NCBI GenBank assembly: GCA_938005745.1
Contig: CALLMM010000026.1
Location: 1-64,000, forward strand
Length of the DNA: 64,000 bases
Direction of reading: 5' to 3'
From: an uncultured Chthonomonadales bacterium
GTDB taxonomy: Bacteria > Armatimonadota > Chthonomonadetes > Chthonomonadales > CAJBBX01
Shown here: piece after piece, positions 38,901 through 45,802 of the stretch
How the letters are laid out: every line of letters begins with the position of its first letter
How positions within the stretch are numbered: the first letter of the stretch is position 1
Program-made: the position numbers and the translations under genes
The notes under the pieces: model-generated
Seen by the model: the letters and a program-made list of their open reading frames with translations, nothing else
What the model was told of the DNA's origin: nothing
Databases searched by the model: none

Positions 38901-39250
38901 AGCGCGAGATGCCAGTAGTTGCCGTCATCGCGGACCAGCGCAAGCCCCGCCAGTTTCCATTCCGTATGGGCGGCGCGCTGCGGTCGCACAACGGCTTCGA
39001 AGACGATTCTGCGTGCGTGCGGGGCGGCGGGCAGCGCCAGCGAGCGTCCCGATCCTTCGCTGTGCAGCATCTGCCCGCGCACGCTCCAGCCGATAGGTCC
39101 CGTCTCCCAAACGGGGGCGGCTTCGCCTCCCTCCGGGTAGCGGGAGAAGTCGTCGGTGAGAGCGGTCTGTCGTACCGCCTGTGCGGGGAGGCTTGTGAGA
39201 AGCAGGGCGGCGAGCAGAGAGACGTATCGTAAGCGGTAGAGGAGAGACAT
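35930..39250 (-). CDS. Large secreted agarase-like glycoside hydrolase
   Basis: 1106 residues, secreted (signal YVSLLAALLLTSLPAQA). Residues about 30-220 are a concanavalin-like beta sandwich (TDDFSRYPEGG onward). Residues about 240-660 form a clan GH-A type barrel with RWWIIDPQGRLFYAVGTDH, LKRWGFNTLGANN, LLGYFHDNELEWYG (candidate acid/base Glu) and LMITEWSFPALDAG (candidate nucleophile Glu), most like beta-agarase enzymes. CARDB-like and other beta domains follow. The substrate is an extracellular polysaccharide that I cannot name. It is monocistronic and convergent with the barrel gene. Confidence 0.72.
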   Translation of the reverse strand: MSLLYRLRYVSLLAALLLTSLPAQAVRQTALTDDFSRYPEGGEAAPVWETGPIGWSVRGQMLHSEGSGRSLALPAAPHARRIVFEAVVRPQRAAHTEWKLAGLALVRDDGNYWHLALVERPDSLGKNHLVELTEMYRGRWLANFEGDTRLTIREDTGSDFVWEYHQPYRLRLEVTEQEIRGEVLDMGGAVRVRKVFAFEGRPAVTSGRPALFTSGMAASFDDFRAEIRQTAPPPPAPVYPAYTPLNPGPIRGKRTGFFHVEQIAGRWWIIDPQGRLFYAVGTDHVNYHVHWCEKLGYAPYHRSVAAKFGSEERWAADAVARLKRWGFNTLGANNSPSTRYRGLAYTEFLSLGTNFTAISDIAPRTTWTGFPDVFHPGFARWCEQEAKRLCAPLRNDPWLLGYFHDNELEWYGKNGSETGLADETMKKPADHPAKRAWIAFLKKRYPDIAAFNRAWGVRMADWQTLAQSVQPILPQTAAGKRDRRDFVQLIADRYFSITAAAIRKADPNHMTLGSRFAGTAPPGVFAAAGRYCDIVSVNYYGQVDLERRVSTDMPQAMRRYYAEAKRPLMITEWSFPALDAGLPSQHGAGQRVATQKDRARCYSIYQRALFSMPFMVGSNFFMWVDEPALGISSTFPEDSNYGLVDVNDNSWRELTQTASRVNRLAMPLHAGDTAEIRMQARAAGGGTAEVIVRNLGRRAATVPVRIWIQGRSQTLPITLRAGQTVTRRFPVRGASFIAAEADPEERVPEADLSDNYAEKLLLPQRLPRPAIFVVNPSAQTLRDVPAAVPLTGLRGDWSAEAVGGQPMTVQIDYLPEGAEMALRISALPPRSVLTVPLRPGTTPVSRRESGGDRALTLPGPLRLERDQGSGSFFDRVLLGEMPLGRFHALIQETGEQSLWTIPNRMERIEQWEGPARTVLRMTASLASPTEQDVKTEVSAEGVYAPARNRPHPFRTVYQITRWHGESWFGARILSLENTADSPWLFAAYFYYPVSAIGGRGEDDQPRNIFGAPVWHDSGAQASYGALADLRHLRAHFWKDRSDSASQHPDIYRNVQKRLQPGQVYRATSADPETLFFGTRATEADPGGEVLTRLRALARVRAVLRVR

Positions 39251-39366
39251 CGGATACCTCCGTGAACGGGCGTGTGAACCTCGGACAGCAGGAGCGGATT
39301 CCTATCGTCGGTATCCTTCTTCTCCGGCGAAAAGGACGGCTCCTTTTTGAGGAGCGCAGGATGTCC

Positions 39367-39410
39367 GGCTTCCCTCGTTTCCTTCCTCGTGAAAGGGGAC
39401 GAGGGAAGCC
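39367..39410. terminator. Hairpin downstream of Rad52/DdrA-like gene
   Basis: GGCTTCCCTCGT (39367-39378) and ACGAGGGAAGCC (39399-39410) are perfect 12-bp arms with a 20-nt loop that can itself partly pair (CCTT with AAGG). It lies 28 bp after the stop of the gene at 39438-40271. There is no T-run. Confidence 0.55.
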
Positions 39411-39437
39411 TTGTGCGGGGAGCTTGCCGCGTCCGGG

Positions 39438-40271
39438 TTAAACGATACAGGGCTTGCCGTGCCGCTTGCCTTCCGGGGCATGGCAGCGCGGGCACTGTCC
39501 CGGTCCCTCCCAGATGGCTGCCGCCTCCGGCTTTGCGCCCGGTCTTCCGGCGGTCTCCGCGGCGGTCTGCCCGTTGACCAGCAGGTCCATATCGAGGCGT
39601 CTTCGCTCCTCTTCACGGGCGCGTCCGGCGGGGGAGTCGGTGTCGCGCGGGCGGTAGCTCCCGTCGCTGCGACCGCCGATCGGCTGGGGGCTGTCTGCCG
39701 GGCGGCTGCCGTCGTCATCGAGTTCCGGCGTGAACTGCGTGCCGAAGCCGCACAGCGCCAGCGCGCGCGAAACCGCGCCGCTCTCCGCCTTCTCCACCCA
39801 GCCTGCCGGAAAGTCCTGGCAGGTCTCGGTCTTGTGTCCGGTGGCGATCAGCCGCCCTTCCGCGTTGAAAATCGTCGCCTTGACAGTGGCGAATCCGGCT
39901 TCCTGTCCGCCCTCGATGATCTCGGTGAGGATGCCCCAGTCGGGGAACTCGTCGCGGAACCAGACCACCCGATAGGCGGCGGGAAGGTAGTACTTGCCTC
40001 CCTGCAGCCGGATGAGGAAACGGCGCAGATTATCGGGCATACGCCGCTTGCTAGGTTCTACCGGTCTGGTCTCCTCCGCCTGCCGCGATTCCACAGCGCG
40101 CTCTTCGGTCGTCGGAGCCGTTTCGGCGACCCGCAGGACGGATGTCTCGTTCTCGCTCTCCTCCGGCGTCTGTGCCGGAGCGAGCAGTTCATTTTCGGGC
40201 GGAACGGCCTTTCGTCCGCCGCGCCCTGCGCCGCCGGACGCTGCCGGGGCGTTCGCCTGTCTGGTAGTCAT
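39438..40271 (-). CDS. Rad52/DdrA-like single-strand annealing protein (putative)
   Basis: 277 residues. The middle (about 75-175) reads YRVVWFRDEFPDWGILTEIIE, VKATIFNAEGRLIATGHKTE and WVEKAESGAVSRALALCGFG, the pattern of Rad52/ERF/DdrA-like proteins that bind single-stranded DNA ends (strand-helix core ending in E-x-A-x-x-x-A-I/V-x-R-A-L). The N-terminal 70 residues are low-complexity and charged. The C-terminus has CPRCH and GKPC, possibly a small zinc ribbon. It is cytoplasmic and likely acts in DNA repair or annealing. It has its own promoter with a leader of about 90 nt, and GGGAGG stands before the ATG. No phage genes surround it. Confidence 0.65.
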   Translation of the reverse strand: MTTRQANAPAASGGAGRGGRKAVPPENELLAPAQTPEESENETSVLRVAETAPTTEERAVESRQAEETRPVEPSKRRMPDNLRRFLIRLQGGKYYLPAAYRVVWFRDEFPDWGILTEIIEGGQEAGFATVKATIFNAEGRLIATGHKTETCQDFPAGWVEKAESGAVSRALALCGFGTQFTPELDDDGSRPADSPQPIGGRSDGSYRPRDTDSPAGRAREEERRRLDMDLLVNGQTAAETAGRPGAKPEAAAIWEGPGQCPRCHAPEGKRHGKPCIV

Positions 40272-40367
40272 GGTTGATAACCTCCCTGAGGTAGCGCAGA
40301 TTTCAATCTCTCTATCTCTTCACTGGACATAGCTCTCGAAAAGCGGAAAACGAGTTTACTTATAAAT

Positions 40368-40395
40368 ATTATACCACATTTTGTCTGTATGTACA
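40368..40395 (-). promoter_or_regulatory. Promoter of Rad52/DdrA-like gene
   Basis: On the minus strand -10 TATAAT (40368-40373), 16-bp spacer and -35 TGTACA (40390-40395). The -35 lies inside the dyad CTGTATGTACAG (40385-40396), a CTGT-N4-ACAG arrangement that could be an operator. The region is AT-rich against a GC-rich background. Confidence 0.7.
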
Positions 40396-40404
40396 GGTGT
40401 ATAG

Positions 40405-40439
40405 TAAAAAAGGAGGGCTGGCGCGATCTGCCAGCCCTC
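40405..40439 (-). terminator. Terminator of the sigma factor/STN operon
   Basis: On the minus strand GAGGGCTGGC pairs perfectly with GCCAGCCCTC (40430-40439 with 40413-40422) over 10 bp with a 7-nt loop, followed by CTTTTTTACT. It ends the three-gene operon that begins at 42992. Confidence 0.92.
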
Positions 40440-40455
40440 TCCGAATCCTCCCGTG

Positions 40456-41373
40456 CTAGCGCGGACTGCGACGCGGGACCGCCTGTACGCCGGGTTTCGC
40501 CCGCGCGGCGGTCTGACCGCAGTGCGGGCACAGTTTCCAGGAGGAGAGCATCAGTCGATTGCAGCGGCTGCACGGGGCGCTTGCCAGCGCCGACTCGGCG
40601 AGGAAGAGGGTCAGCCGGTCGCTTGGCGCGATCAGCAGCGACCCATCCGGCTGCTGCAGCCACTTGAACGCCCCGATCCGGCTGATCGTCTCCAGCACCA
40701 GCGAGAGCGGAACCTGCGTCATCTGCCCGACGAAGCCGACATTGGAGGGAATGCGCGCATCCAGACGGATCGGCACCTGCGTCTGCTCCTGTATCATCTG
40801 CAGCGCCGCGCTCAACGAGATCGGGCGGTTGTCAGGAATGTTGAGGGTAACGGGACGATTGAGCAGAGGCGACTGCTGATTCAGTATCTGGTTATAGCCG
40901 AAGCCGCCGGCGTTGGGGACGTTGATGCGACCGGTTCGCCCGCCCTGCTGCATTCGATTGGTGAGGACGTCAGCGGTGCGCGGGTCGAGCAGCAGCGAAA
41001 CGCGCGTGAACCTGTCCCGCGTGATCTTGATCGCCGGGCGCGCGGACGCCTGCACCCGCTCCAGGATCTGCTCTATCGTGGCGTCCTTGATCGCCAGGGT
41101 GATCGGTCCGCGCACGTCCTGATCTATCACGCACTCCTCGCCGGTCTGACGGAACAGCCCGCTGAGAAGCTCCGCGATGTCCACGTTGTAGGCGCGAATC
41201 GAGTAGACGGGTTTGCCGTCCGCCGTTTTGCCGGTCTCGGCAATGGAGATGCCGCTCTGCGCGAGGGCGGAGCGATTGGGGGCGATCCCCGGAACCTGAT
41301 CTTCCTGTGACTGGCTCACGGCAGGATGGATGAATAAGAGCGTAATAAAAATCGCTGCAAAAGCGCGTTTCAT
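40456..41373 (-). CDS. Secreted STN-domain protein with C-terminal zinc ribbon
   Basis: 305 residues with signal peptide (FAAIFITLLFIHPAVSQ). Two secretin/TonB short N-terminal-like units are visible: IRAYNVDIAELLSGLFRQTGEECVID with VRGPITLAIKDATIEQIL, and PISLSAALQMIQEQTQVPIRLD with QVPLSLVLETISRIGAFKW. There is no secretin pore domain. The C-terminus has CSRC-x10-CPHC spacing typical of a zinc ribbon, which is rare on an exported protein. It may be a periplasmic sensor or scaffold. ATG 41373 follows AGGAG at 8 nt. It is third in the operon after sigma and anti-sigma genes and ends before a strong terminator. Confidence 0.75.
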   Translation of the reverse strand: MKRAFAAIFITLLFIHPAVSQSQEDQVPGIAPNRSALAQSGISIAETGKTADGKPVYSIRAYNVDIAELLSGLFRQTGEECVIDQDVRGPITLAIKDATIEQILERVQASARPAIKITRDRFTRVSLLLDPRTADVLTNRMQQGGRTGRINVPNAGGFGYNQILNQQSPLLNRPVTLNIPDNRPISLSAALQMIQEQTQVPIRLDARIPSNVGFVGQMTQVPLSLVLETISRIGAFKWLQQPDGSLLIAPSDRLTLFLAESALASAPCSRCNRLMLSSWKLCPHCGQTAARAKPGVQAVPRRSPR

Positions 41374-41401
41374 GACAGTAACTCCTGCGCGGAAGGGATA
41401 C

Positions 41402-42355
41402 CTACTCATTCTCCCGCGAATCGGCGGGGCTGGCGGAATCGGGCGTCTGTGTCTTCGTCTCCGCGCTGGTGCTGACACGTATGCGGATCAGAGCCAGATT
41501 CCCGTCGGCGTCCAGACCGCGCTCGCCCTGCACGGTGGTAACGGCGCTGCCGACCCCCAGGCGCACATCCACCGCCGGCTCCAGACGCACCTTTTTGCCC
41601 TGCCAGACGGCGGCGTCCGTGTTGCGGCGCGATCCCTCGCGGGGATCGGCGGAAGCCAAGGTCGCCTGACGATCATACTCCGGGTGATGCTGACGGCGTC
41701 GCTGCCGGAACAGTTCCCGGGCGGTGTTGCCCTCCCGGTCCCGAACGTCCAGGAACGAGTTGTAGACGGGCGGTTTGCCGCTGTCCGTCCTCTTCGGATT
41801 CGGCTTTGCCGACGCCGATCCGGGAGCCTGCCGGTCGGGGGCGTTCGGGGCGACCCGATCCTGCGCCGTCTCCTCAACAGGCGCAGACCCCTTCATGGCG
41901 ATGTCCTGGCGCGTCGGGGTGGGACTCTCCGAGCCGCTGCGGCTGCCGGGAGAGATATTGACAACTGGGGTCGGCGCAGAGACCGCGCTGTTTCGCTGCA
42001 CCTGCGCTCTCCAGACGGAGGCGCCGGAGGTGACGACCAGAAGCAGGACGCCCATCGCCGCCGCCCACCGAAGCTGCAGGCGGGAGCGCTGCGCCCGCGC
42101 CTGACTGCGCGCCAGCCGGACATGGAAACCGGCGTGAAGGTCGGGGGGAGCCGTCCGGCGCGCCGGCGCGCGCAGAGGCGACAGCGCCAGCCGGTACTGC
42201 GCCTCTTCGCGGCGGCACGCCGCGCAGAGCGCCAGATGACCGGCGACCCGCCGGCTCTCCGCCGGCGTCAGCTCGCCCTCCACATAGGCGGGGAGCAGCA
42301 GATGCACGTCGTTACAGCGACTCAAGCGTTCGCTCTTCGCGTCCGTAGATCGCAA
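41402..42355 (-). CDS. Zinc-finger anti-sigma factor
   Basis: 317 residues. The N-terminus has CNDVHLLLPAYVEGELTPAE and HLALCAACR, the Cys-x(n)-His-x3-Cys-x2-Cys zinc-binding anti-sigma (ZAS) motif. A single membrane helix (AAAMGVLLLVVTSGASVW, about 105-125) follows, then a periplasmic tail of low complexity. It would hold the adjacent ECF sigma factor inactive at the inner membrane. The start is a TTG within the end of the sigma gene: 42355 has AAGGAG 7 nt upstream, and 42325 is the alternative. The deep overlap implies translational coupling with the sigma gene. Confidence 0.85.
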   Translation of the reverse strand: MRSTDAKSERLSRCNDVHLLLPAYVEGELTPAESRRVAGHLALCAACRREEAQYRLALSPLRAPARRTAPPDLHAGFHVRLARSQARAQRSRLQLRWAAAMGVLLLVVTSGASVWRAQVQRNSAVSAPTPVVNISPGSRSGSESPTPTRQDIAMKGSAPVEETAQDRVAPNAPDRQAPGSASAKPNPKRTDSGKPPVYNSFLDVRDREGNTARELFRQRRRQHHPEYDRQATLASADPREGSRRNTDAAVWQGKKVRLEPAVDVRLGVGSAVTTVQGERGLDADGNLALIRIRVSTSAETKTQTPDSASPADSRENE

Positions 42356-42992
42356 GGTACTTCTCCTTGAAGTGCATTCTCGCCCGATGCAGGCGCACCT
42401 TTGCCGCCTGTTCCGAGCAGCCGAGCACTTCGGCTATCTCTTCGATGGACAGCTCCTGAAAATAGCGCAGCACCAGAATATCCCGGTGCTGCACCGGAAG
42501 GCTCATCAACACATGCTGCACGATACTGTGATCGGACTGCCGCTCCGCCGCCCGTTCGGGGCTTTCCTGAGGACTCTTCTCGGCTTTGAGCGTCTCGCCT
42601 AAAGGCAGCCATCGCCCGCGACGCTGGCTGCGAGCGGCGTCTACGGCGCGATTGACCGCGATGCGATAGAGCCAGGTGGCGAATCGGGAGCCGCGCCGAA
42701 AGTAGGGCAGGGCGCGATGCACCTGCAGGAAGACCTCCTGCGTGACGTCGCGCGCCTCCTCCGGCTTACCGATAATTCCATATACGATGTTATAAACGTA
42801 GTCCTGGTACTTGAGGAACAGCGAATCGAACGCAGATTGATCACCCGCCAGAAAACGCGCGATGAGTCCCTCATCCGCATCGCTCGCATGGGCGGCGCGC
42901 TCCCCGCTCATAAGCGTTCCCCAATCCAGCGCGTAGCTCCGCTCTTGCATACCTGACTTCTTCGTATTCTCAGCCGCTTCACCGTTTGGCAT
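42312..42992 (-). CDS. ECF-type RNA polymerase sigma factor
   Basis: 226 residues. Region 2 is seen in FLAGDQSAFDSLFLKYQDYVYN and GKPEEARDVTQEVFLQVH, with FATWLYRIAVNRAVDAAR; region 4 in LPVQHRDILVLRYFQELSIEEIAEVLGCSEQAAKVRLHRAR, a standard HTH that reads the -35 element (cited in parts: RDILVLRYFQ and AAKVRLHRAR). It directs transcription of an envelope or stress regulon. The first ATG (42992) lies only one base from AAAGGG; an ATG at 42950 is an alternative. It is followed by the overlapping anti-sigma gene and the STN protein gene. Confidence 0.92.
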   Translation of the reverse strand: MPNGEAAENTKKSGMQERSYALDWGTLMSGERAAHASDADEGLIARFLAGDQSAFDSLFLKYQDYVYNIVYGIIGKPEEARDVTQEVFLQVHRALPYFRRGSRFATWLYRIAVNRAVDAARSQRRGRWLPLGETLKAEKSPQESPERAAERQSDHSIVQHVLMSLPVQHRDILVLRYFQELSIEEIAEVLGCSEQAAKVRLHRARMHFKEKYLAIYGREERTLESL

Positions 42993-43089
42993 ACCCTTTA
43001 GACGCGCCCGTCGCGCGGGAGGTTACAGATTGCAGCAGGGCGACCAGCTTCCGGTCACCCTGCTGCAGACCCGCTTCCGCGCCGCGCCC

Positions 43090-44592
43090 CTACCAGCGGG
43101 TGCGGATGGTATAGGTTACCTTCGCCTCCGCGTCCGGGGCGACGTTGACCGGGAACTCCAGCGTGCGGGCGTCCTTTTTGATGAAGTCCTGGCTCTTTGC
43201 GGTAACGCGCCAGTCCAGCCAGGCGTGTTCGATAATCGAGACGGCGGCGGCGTTCTTGCCGCGATTACGCACGACGATCTCGAAGGTCTCCTCCACCTCG
43301 CGGTCGGAGATGCGCCGGAAGTTCATGCGCTTATGCTCGCCGACAATGTCGAAGGCGTCGCCGACATAGAGCCGCACGGTCTCGTTCTGCGGCGTATGGT
43401 CAATCTGATCCTCGCCGACAAACTGCAGGCTGCCCCGGCTGTCGGCTTTATAGAGGCGCATCTTGCCTTTGGGCAGGGGGATGCCGAGATTGGGCTTGGC
43501 GTTCTTGACCTCGACGATGATGTTGACCTTTTTGTACTGGCTGGTGTCGTAGCCCTCACCGGGGAAGTAGCCCTCCGGGTTGTAGACGCCCCAGAACTGT
43601 TTGCGACCATCGTAGATGAAGCGTTTGTTCGCCGGAGCCTTGTTCGCGCTGAGCAGGGTCATCTGCTTCTGCTCGTTGTTGCGGATGGTGGTGGTTCCGT
43701 CCAGCGTGTAGAGCTTGTACTCAAACAGCTCCTCCTGCTGGAACTGCGGCGCGGCGGCGTCCGCCTTCATCTCCGCTGCCAAGGGCGCTCTTCTTCCGCC
43801 GAAGCCGGGGGGCGGCTGCACGCGCCGCACGTCTCCGGCGATCAACTGCAGATTGGCGTTCTCATAGGTCGCGCCGCTCTTGTTATCCAGGGTAACCCAG
43901 CCGGTGATATCCACCGACTTCTCATCGCTGGCGAGCACGACCACATAGTCGGCTTTCCAGGTGACCCCCTGGGTCATGTAGGAGACCTCCGCCTCGTGCT
44001 TTCCCGCCTGCGTCGCGTCCACGAGCCAGAGAAGCTGGGGGCGGGGGATCAAGCCGGCGGGCATCTCCAGCAGCGATATCTCGCCGGCGGGGTTGAGGAT
44101 CAGCTTTCCGTCATCGGTGCGGATCACCAGCCCGTTGTAGGCGGTGCTGGTTCCGCCGCCCTCGTCTCCGGTCTGCGCCACCGCCACGCTGACCGGCGTC
44201 ACGATGGTTCCAGCGATCTCCCGCGTCTGCCCGTTGCCGAGGTTCTGGCGGATCAGGACCCGCTTGCCGACCGACTTATTCAGCAGGGTGGTCGGGTTGA
44301 TCAGATCGTACTGATAGTTCTGTTCGCGCACGGCGACCGTGTTCGGCGCGGTCAGGGACTTGAAGTGGACGGAGGTGGGGTCAATCAACGCCGCCACATC
44401 CTCGATCACCAGCGTGTTGCGCCCTGCGACCAGCTCGATGGCGCGCCGGTCTTTGACCAGCGCGAAGTTCTGATTATAGATGGTCAGCGACACGCCGGCG
44501 GGCTTGCCGGATTTTGCCGCCTCCTGCGCCGCGCCGGGCGCGCCTGTCCATGCCAGCAGCAGCGCGGGCAGCAGTATCGGGTAGAGTCTCAT
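43090..44592 (-). CDS. Secreted DUF4139 domain protein
   Basis: 500 residues with a signal peptide (LYPILLPALLLAWTGAPGAAQ). The N-terminal part (VSLTIYNQNFALVKDRR, NTLVIEDVAALIDPTSV) and the core WKADYVVVLASDEKSVDITGWVTLDNKSGATY with NANLQLIAGDVRRV match DUF4139 proteins (parts given: ITGWVTLDNKSG). The C-terminus EVEETFEIVVRNRG and WDWRVT-like strands close a beta sandwich. Such proteins are exported and of unknown function. ATG 44592 is chosen as the signal-peptide start, with GAGGAGG about 11 nt upstream. It diverges from murB and is separated from the sigma operon by about 100 bp. Confidence 0.8.
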   Translation of the reverse strand: MRLYPILLPALLLAWTGAPGAAQEAAKSGKPAGVSLTIYNQNFALVKDRRAIELVAGRNTLVIEDVAALIDPTSVHFKSLTAPNTVAVREQNYQYDLINPTTLLNKSVGKRVLIRQNLGNGQTREIAGTIVTPVSVAVAQTGDEGGGTSTAYNGLVIRTDDGKLILNPAGEISLLEMPAGLIPRPQLLWLVDATQAGKHEAEVSYMTQGVTWKADYVVVLASDEKSVDITGWVTLDNKSGATYENANLQLIAGDVRRVQPPPGFGGRRAPLAAEMKADAAAPQFQQEELFEYKLYTLDGTTTIRNNEQKQMTLLSANKAPANKRFIYDGRKQFWGVYNPEGYFPGEGYDTSQYKKVNIIVEVKNAKPNLGIPLPKGKMRLYKADSRGSLQFVGEDQIDHTPQNETVRLYVGDAFDIVGEHKRMNFRRISDREVEETFEIVVRNRGKNAAAVSIIEHAWLDWRVTAKSQDFIKKDARTLEFPVNVAPDAEAKVTYTIRTRW

Positions 44593-44775
44593 CTCCTCGC
44601 TTACCTCCTCGATCATCGAGTAACACATGAAACCACACCTCCGCGCGACAGGGAACGGACTGCCTCCGCGTCGGGTTGTGGAAGGACTTCTATCTGTTAG
44701 TGCACATATCGGGCGGAAAGGTTCACGTCCCGCGCAAGCGCGGCGCGGCGACGGGATGATCGGCGGGAAAAGGCT

Positions 44776-44804
44776 TTGATTCCGGTCGGCGCGCGTGCTA
44801 CACT
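44776..44804 (+). promoter_or_regulatory. murB promoter giving a (near-)leaderless mRNA
   Basis: -35 TTGATT (44776-44781), exactly 17-bp spacer, -10 TACACT (44799-44804). Transcription would begin about 44811-44812, one or two bases before the murB ATG at 44813. No Shine-Dalgarno sequence is present between them. Confidence 0.6.
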
Positions 44805-44812
44805 GTTACACC

Positions 44813-45802
44813 ATGCGCGCCGGTGAGACACTCTCTTCCTATCTTCCGCCTTCGCTGCGGAGCGCCCTGCTTACCAATGAGCCGCTCTGGCGGTACACCA
44901 CGCTGCGCGTCGGTGGTCCCGCCGACCTCTATTTTCGCGCCCGGCATGTGGAAGACCTTGCGGCGATCACCATCGCGGCGCAGCGCAGCGACACCCCCTA
45001 TTTTCTGCTCGGAGGCGGCAGCAACGTCTGTATCAGCGATCGAGGGGTGCGCGGGCTGGTGGCGCACAACCTCTGTCAGGGGTGCGAGATCGGTCCGTTG
45101 ACCGTCGTGGATACGGGCTATCCGTTCATGCGGCTCTTTCTGAAGGCGCTGCAGGCGCAGCTGGGGGGGCTGGAGTTTGCGGTCGGCATTCCTGGCACGG
45201 TCGGCGGCGCGCTGGTCTCCAATGCGGGAGCCTACCGCCAGAATATCTGCGATCTGGTGGTCTCGCTGGAGGTGGTGGAGGGCGGAGAGCGCAGGACGGT
45301 CGGTCCGGAGTGGATGGAGTTTTCGTATCGCGACAGCCGCCTGCGCCATCCGGGACATCCTCCGGCGACCATTCTGCGCGTTGCGCTGAAGCTGGAGCCG
45401 AAGCCGCGTTCTCAGATTCTGCAGCGCGCCCGCGAAAACCAGCGGCAGCGCATCTATAAACAGCCCTGGTATCCGTCGGCGGGCAGCTTCTTCAAGAATG
45501 TGAACGACCGCGATCTGGCGGCACGGCTGCCCGACCTGCCCGCGCCGATGCGGGAGGCGGGGGTCGTTCCGGCGGGCTTTCTAAGCGCGGCTGCCGGGTG
45601 CAAGGGGCTGACGGTCGGTGGCGCGCAGATCAGCCGCCGTCATGCCAACTTTGTGATCAATCGGGGCGGCGCGACCGCGACCGACATTCGAACGCTGGCG
45701 GAGATCGTGCGGGAGCGCGTGCGGGCGAAGTTCGGGGTAACGCTGGAGGAGGAGGTACTCTACATCGGCGACTGGAGCGGCTTTCGTCCGGTGGTGACAT
45801 GA
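44813..45802 (+). CDS. murB: UDP-N-acetylmuramate dehydrogenase
   Basis: 329 residues. TTLRVGGPADLYFRA and LLGGGSNVCISDRG bind FAD; GIPGTVGGALVSNAGAY is the substrate loop; YRDSRLRHP has the catalytic Arg region; YPSAGSFFKN has the proton-donating Ser; the final LEEEVLYIGDW carries the catalytic Glu. It reduces UDP-GlcNAc-enolpyruvate to UDP-MurNAc in the cytoplasm. I chose the ATG at 44813; no ribosome binding site is visible, which fits the promoter directly upstream. Its TGA overlaps the ATG of the EamA gene, so the two are coupled. No other mur gene is near. Confidence 0.95.
   Translation: MRAGETLSSYLPPSLRSALLTNEPLWRYTTLRVGGPADLYFRARHVEDLAAITIAAQRSDTPYFLLGGGSNVCISDRGVRGLVAHNLCQGCEIGPLTVVDTGYPFMRLFLKALQAQLGGLEFAVGIPGTVGGALVSNAGAYRQNICDLVVSLEVVEGGERRTVGPEWMEFSYRDSRLRHPGHPPATILRVALKLEPKPRSQILQRARENQRQRIYKQPWYPSAGSFFKNVNDRDLAARLPDLPAPMREAGVVPAGFLSAAAGCKGLTVGGAQISRRHANFVINRGGATATDIRTLAEIVRERVRAKFGVTLEEEVLYIGDWSGFRPVVT

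Noticed and set aside
36146-39232. 1028-codon open frame on the plus strand opposite the agarase-like gene
   Set aside because: It is antisense to a clear signal-peptide-bearing glycosidase and shows low-complexity composition without family motifs.
40385-40396. CTGTATGTACAG as an SOS (LexA) box
   Set aside because: The E. coli box has eight bases between CTGT and ACAG and here there are four; kept only as an unassigned dyad.
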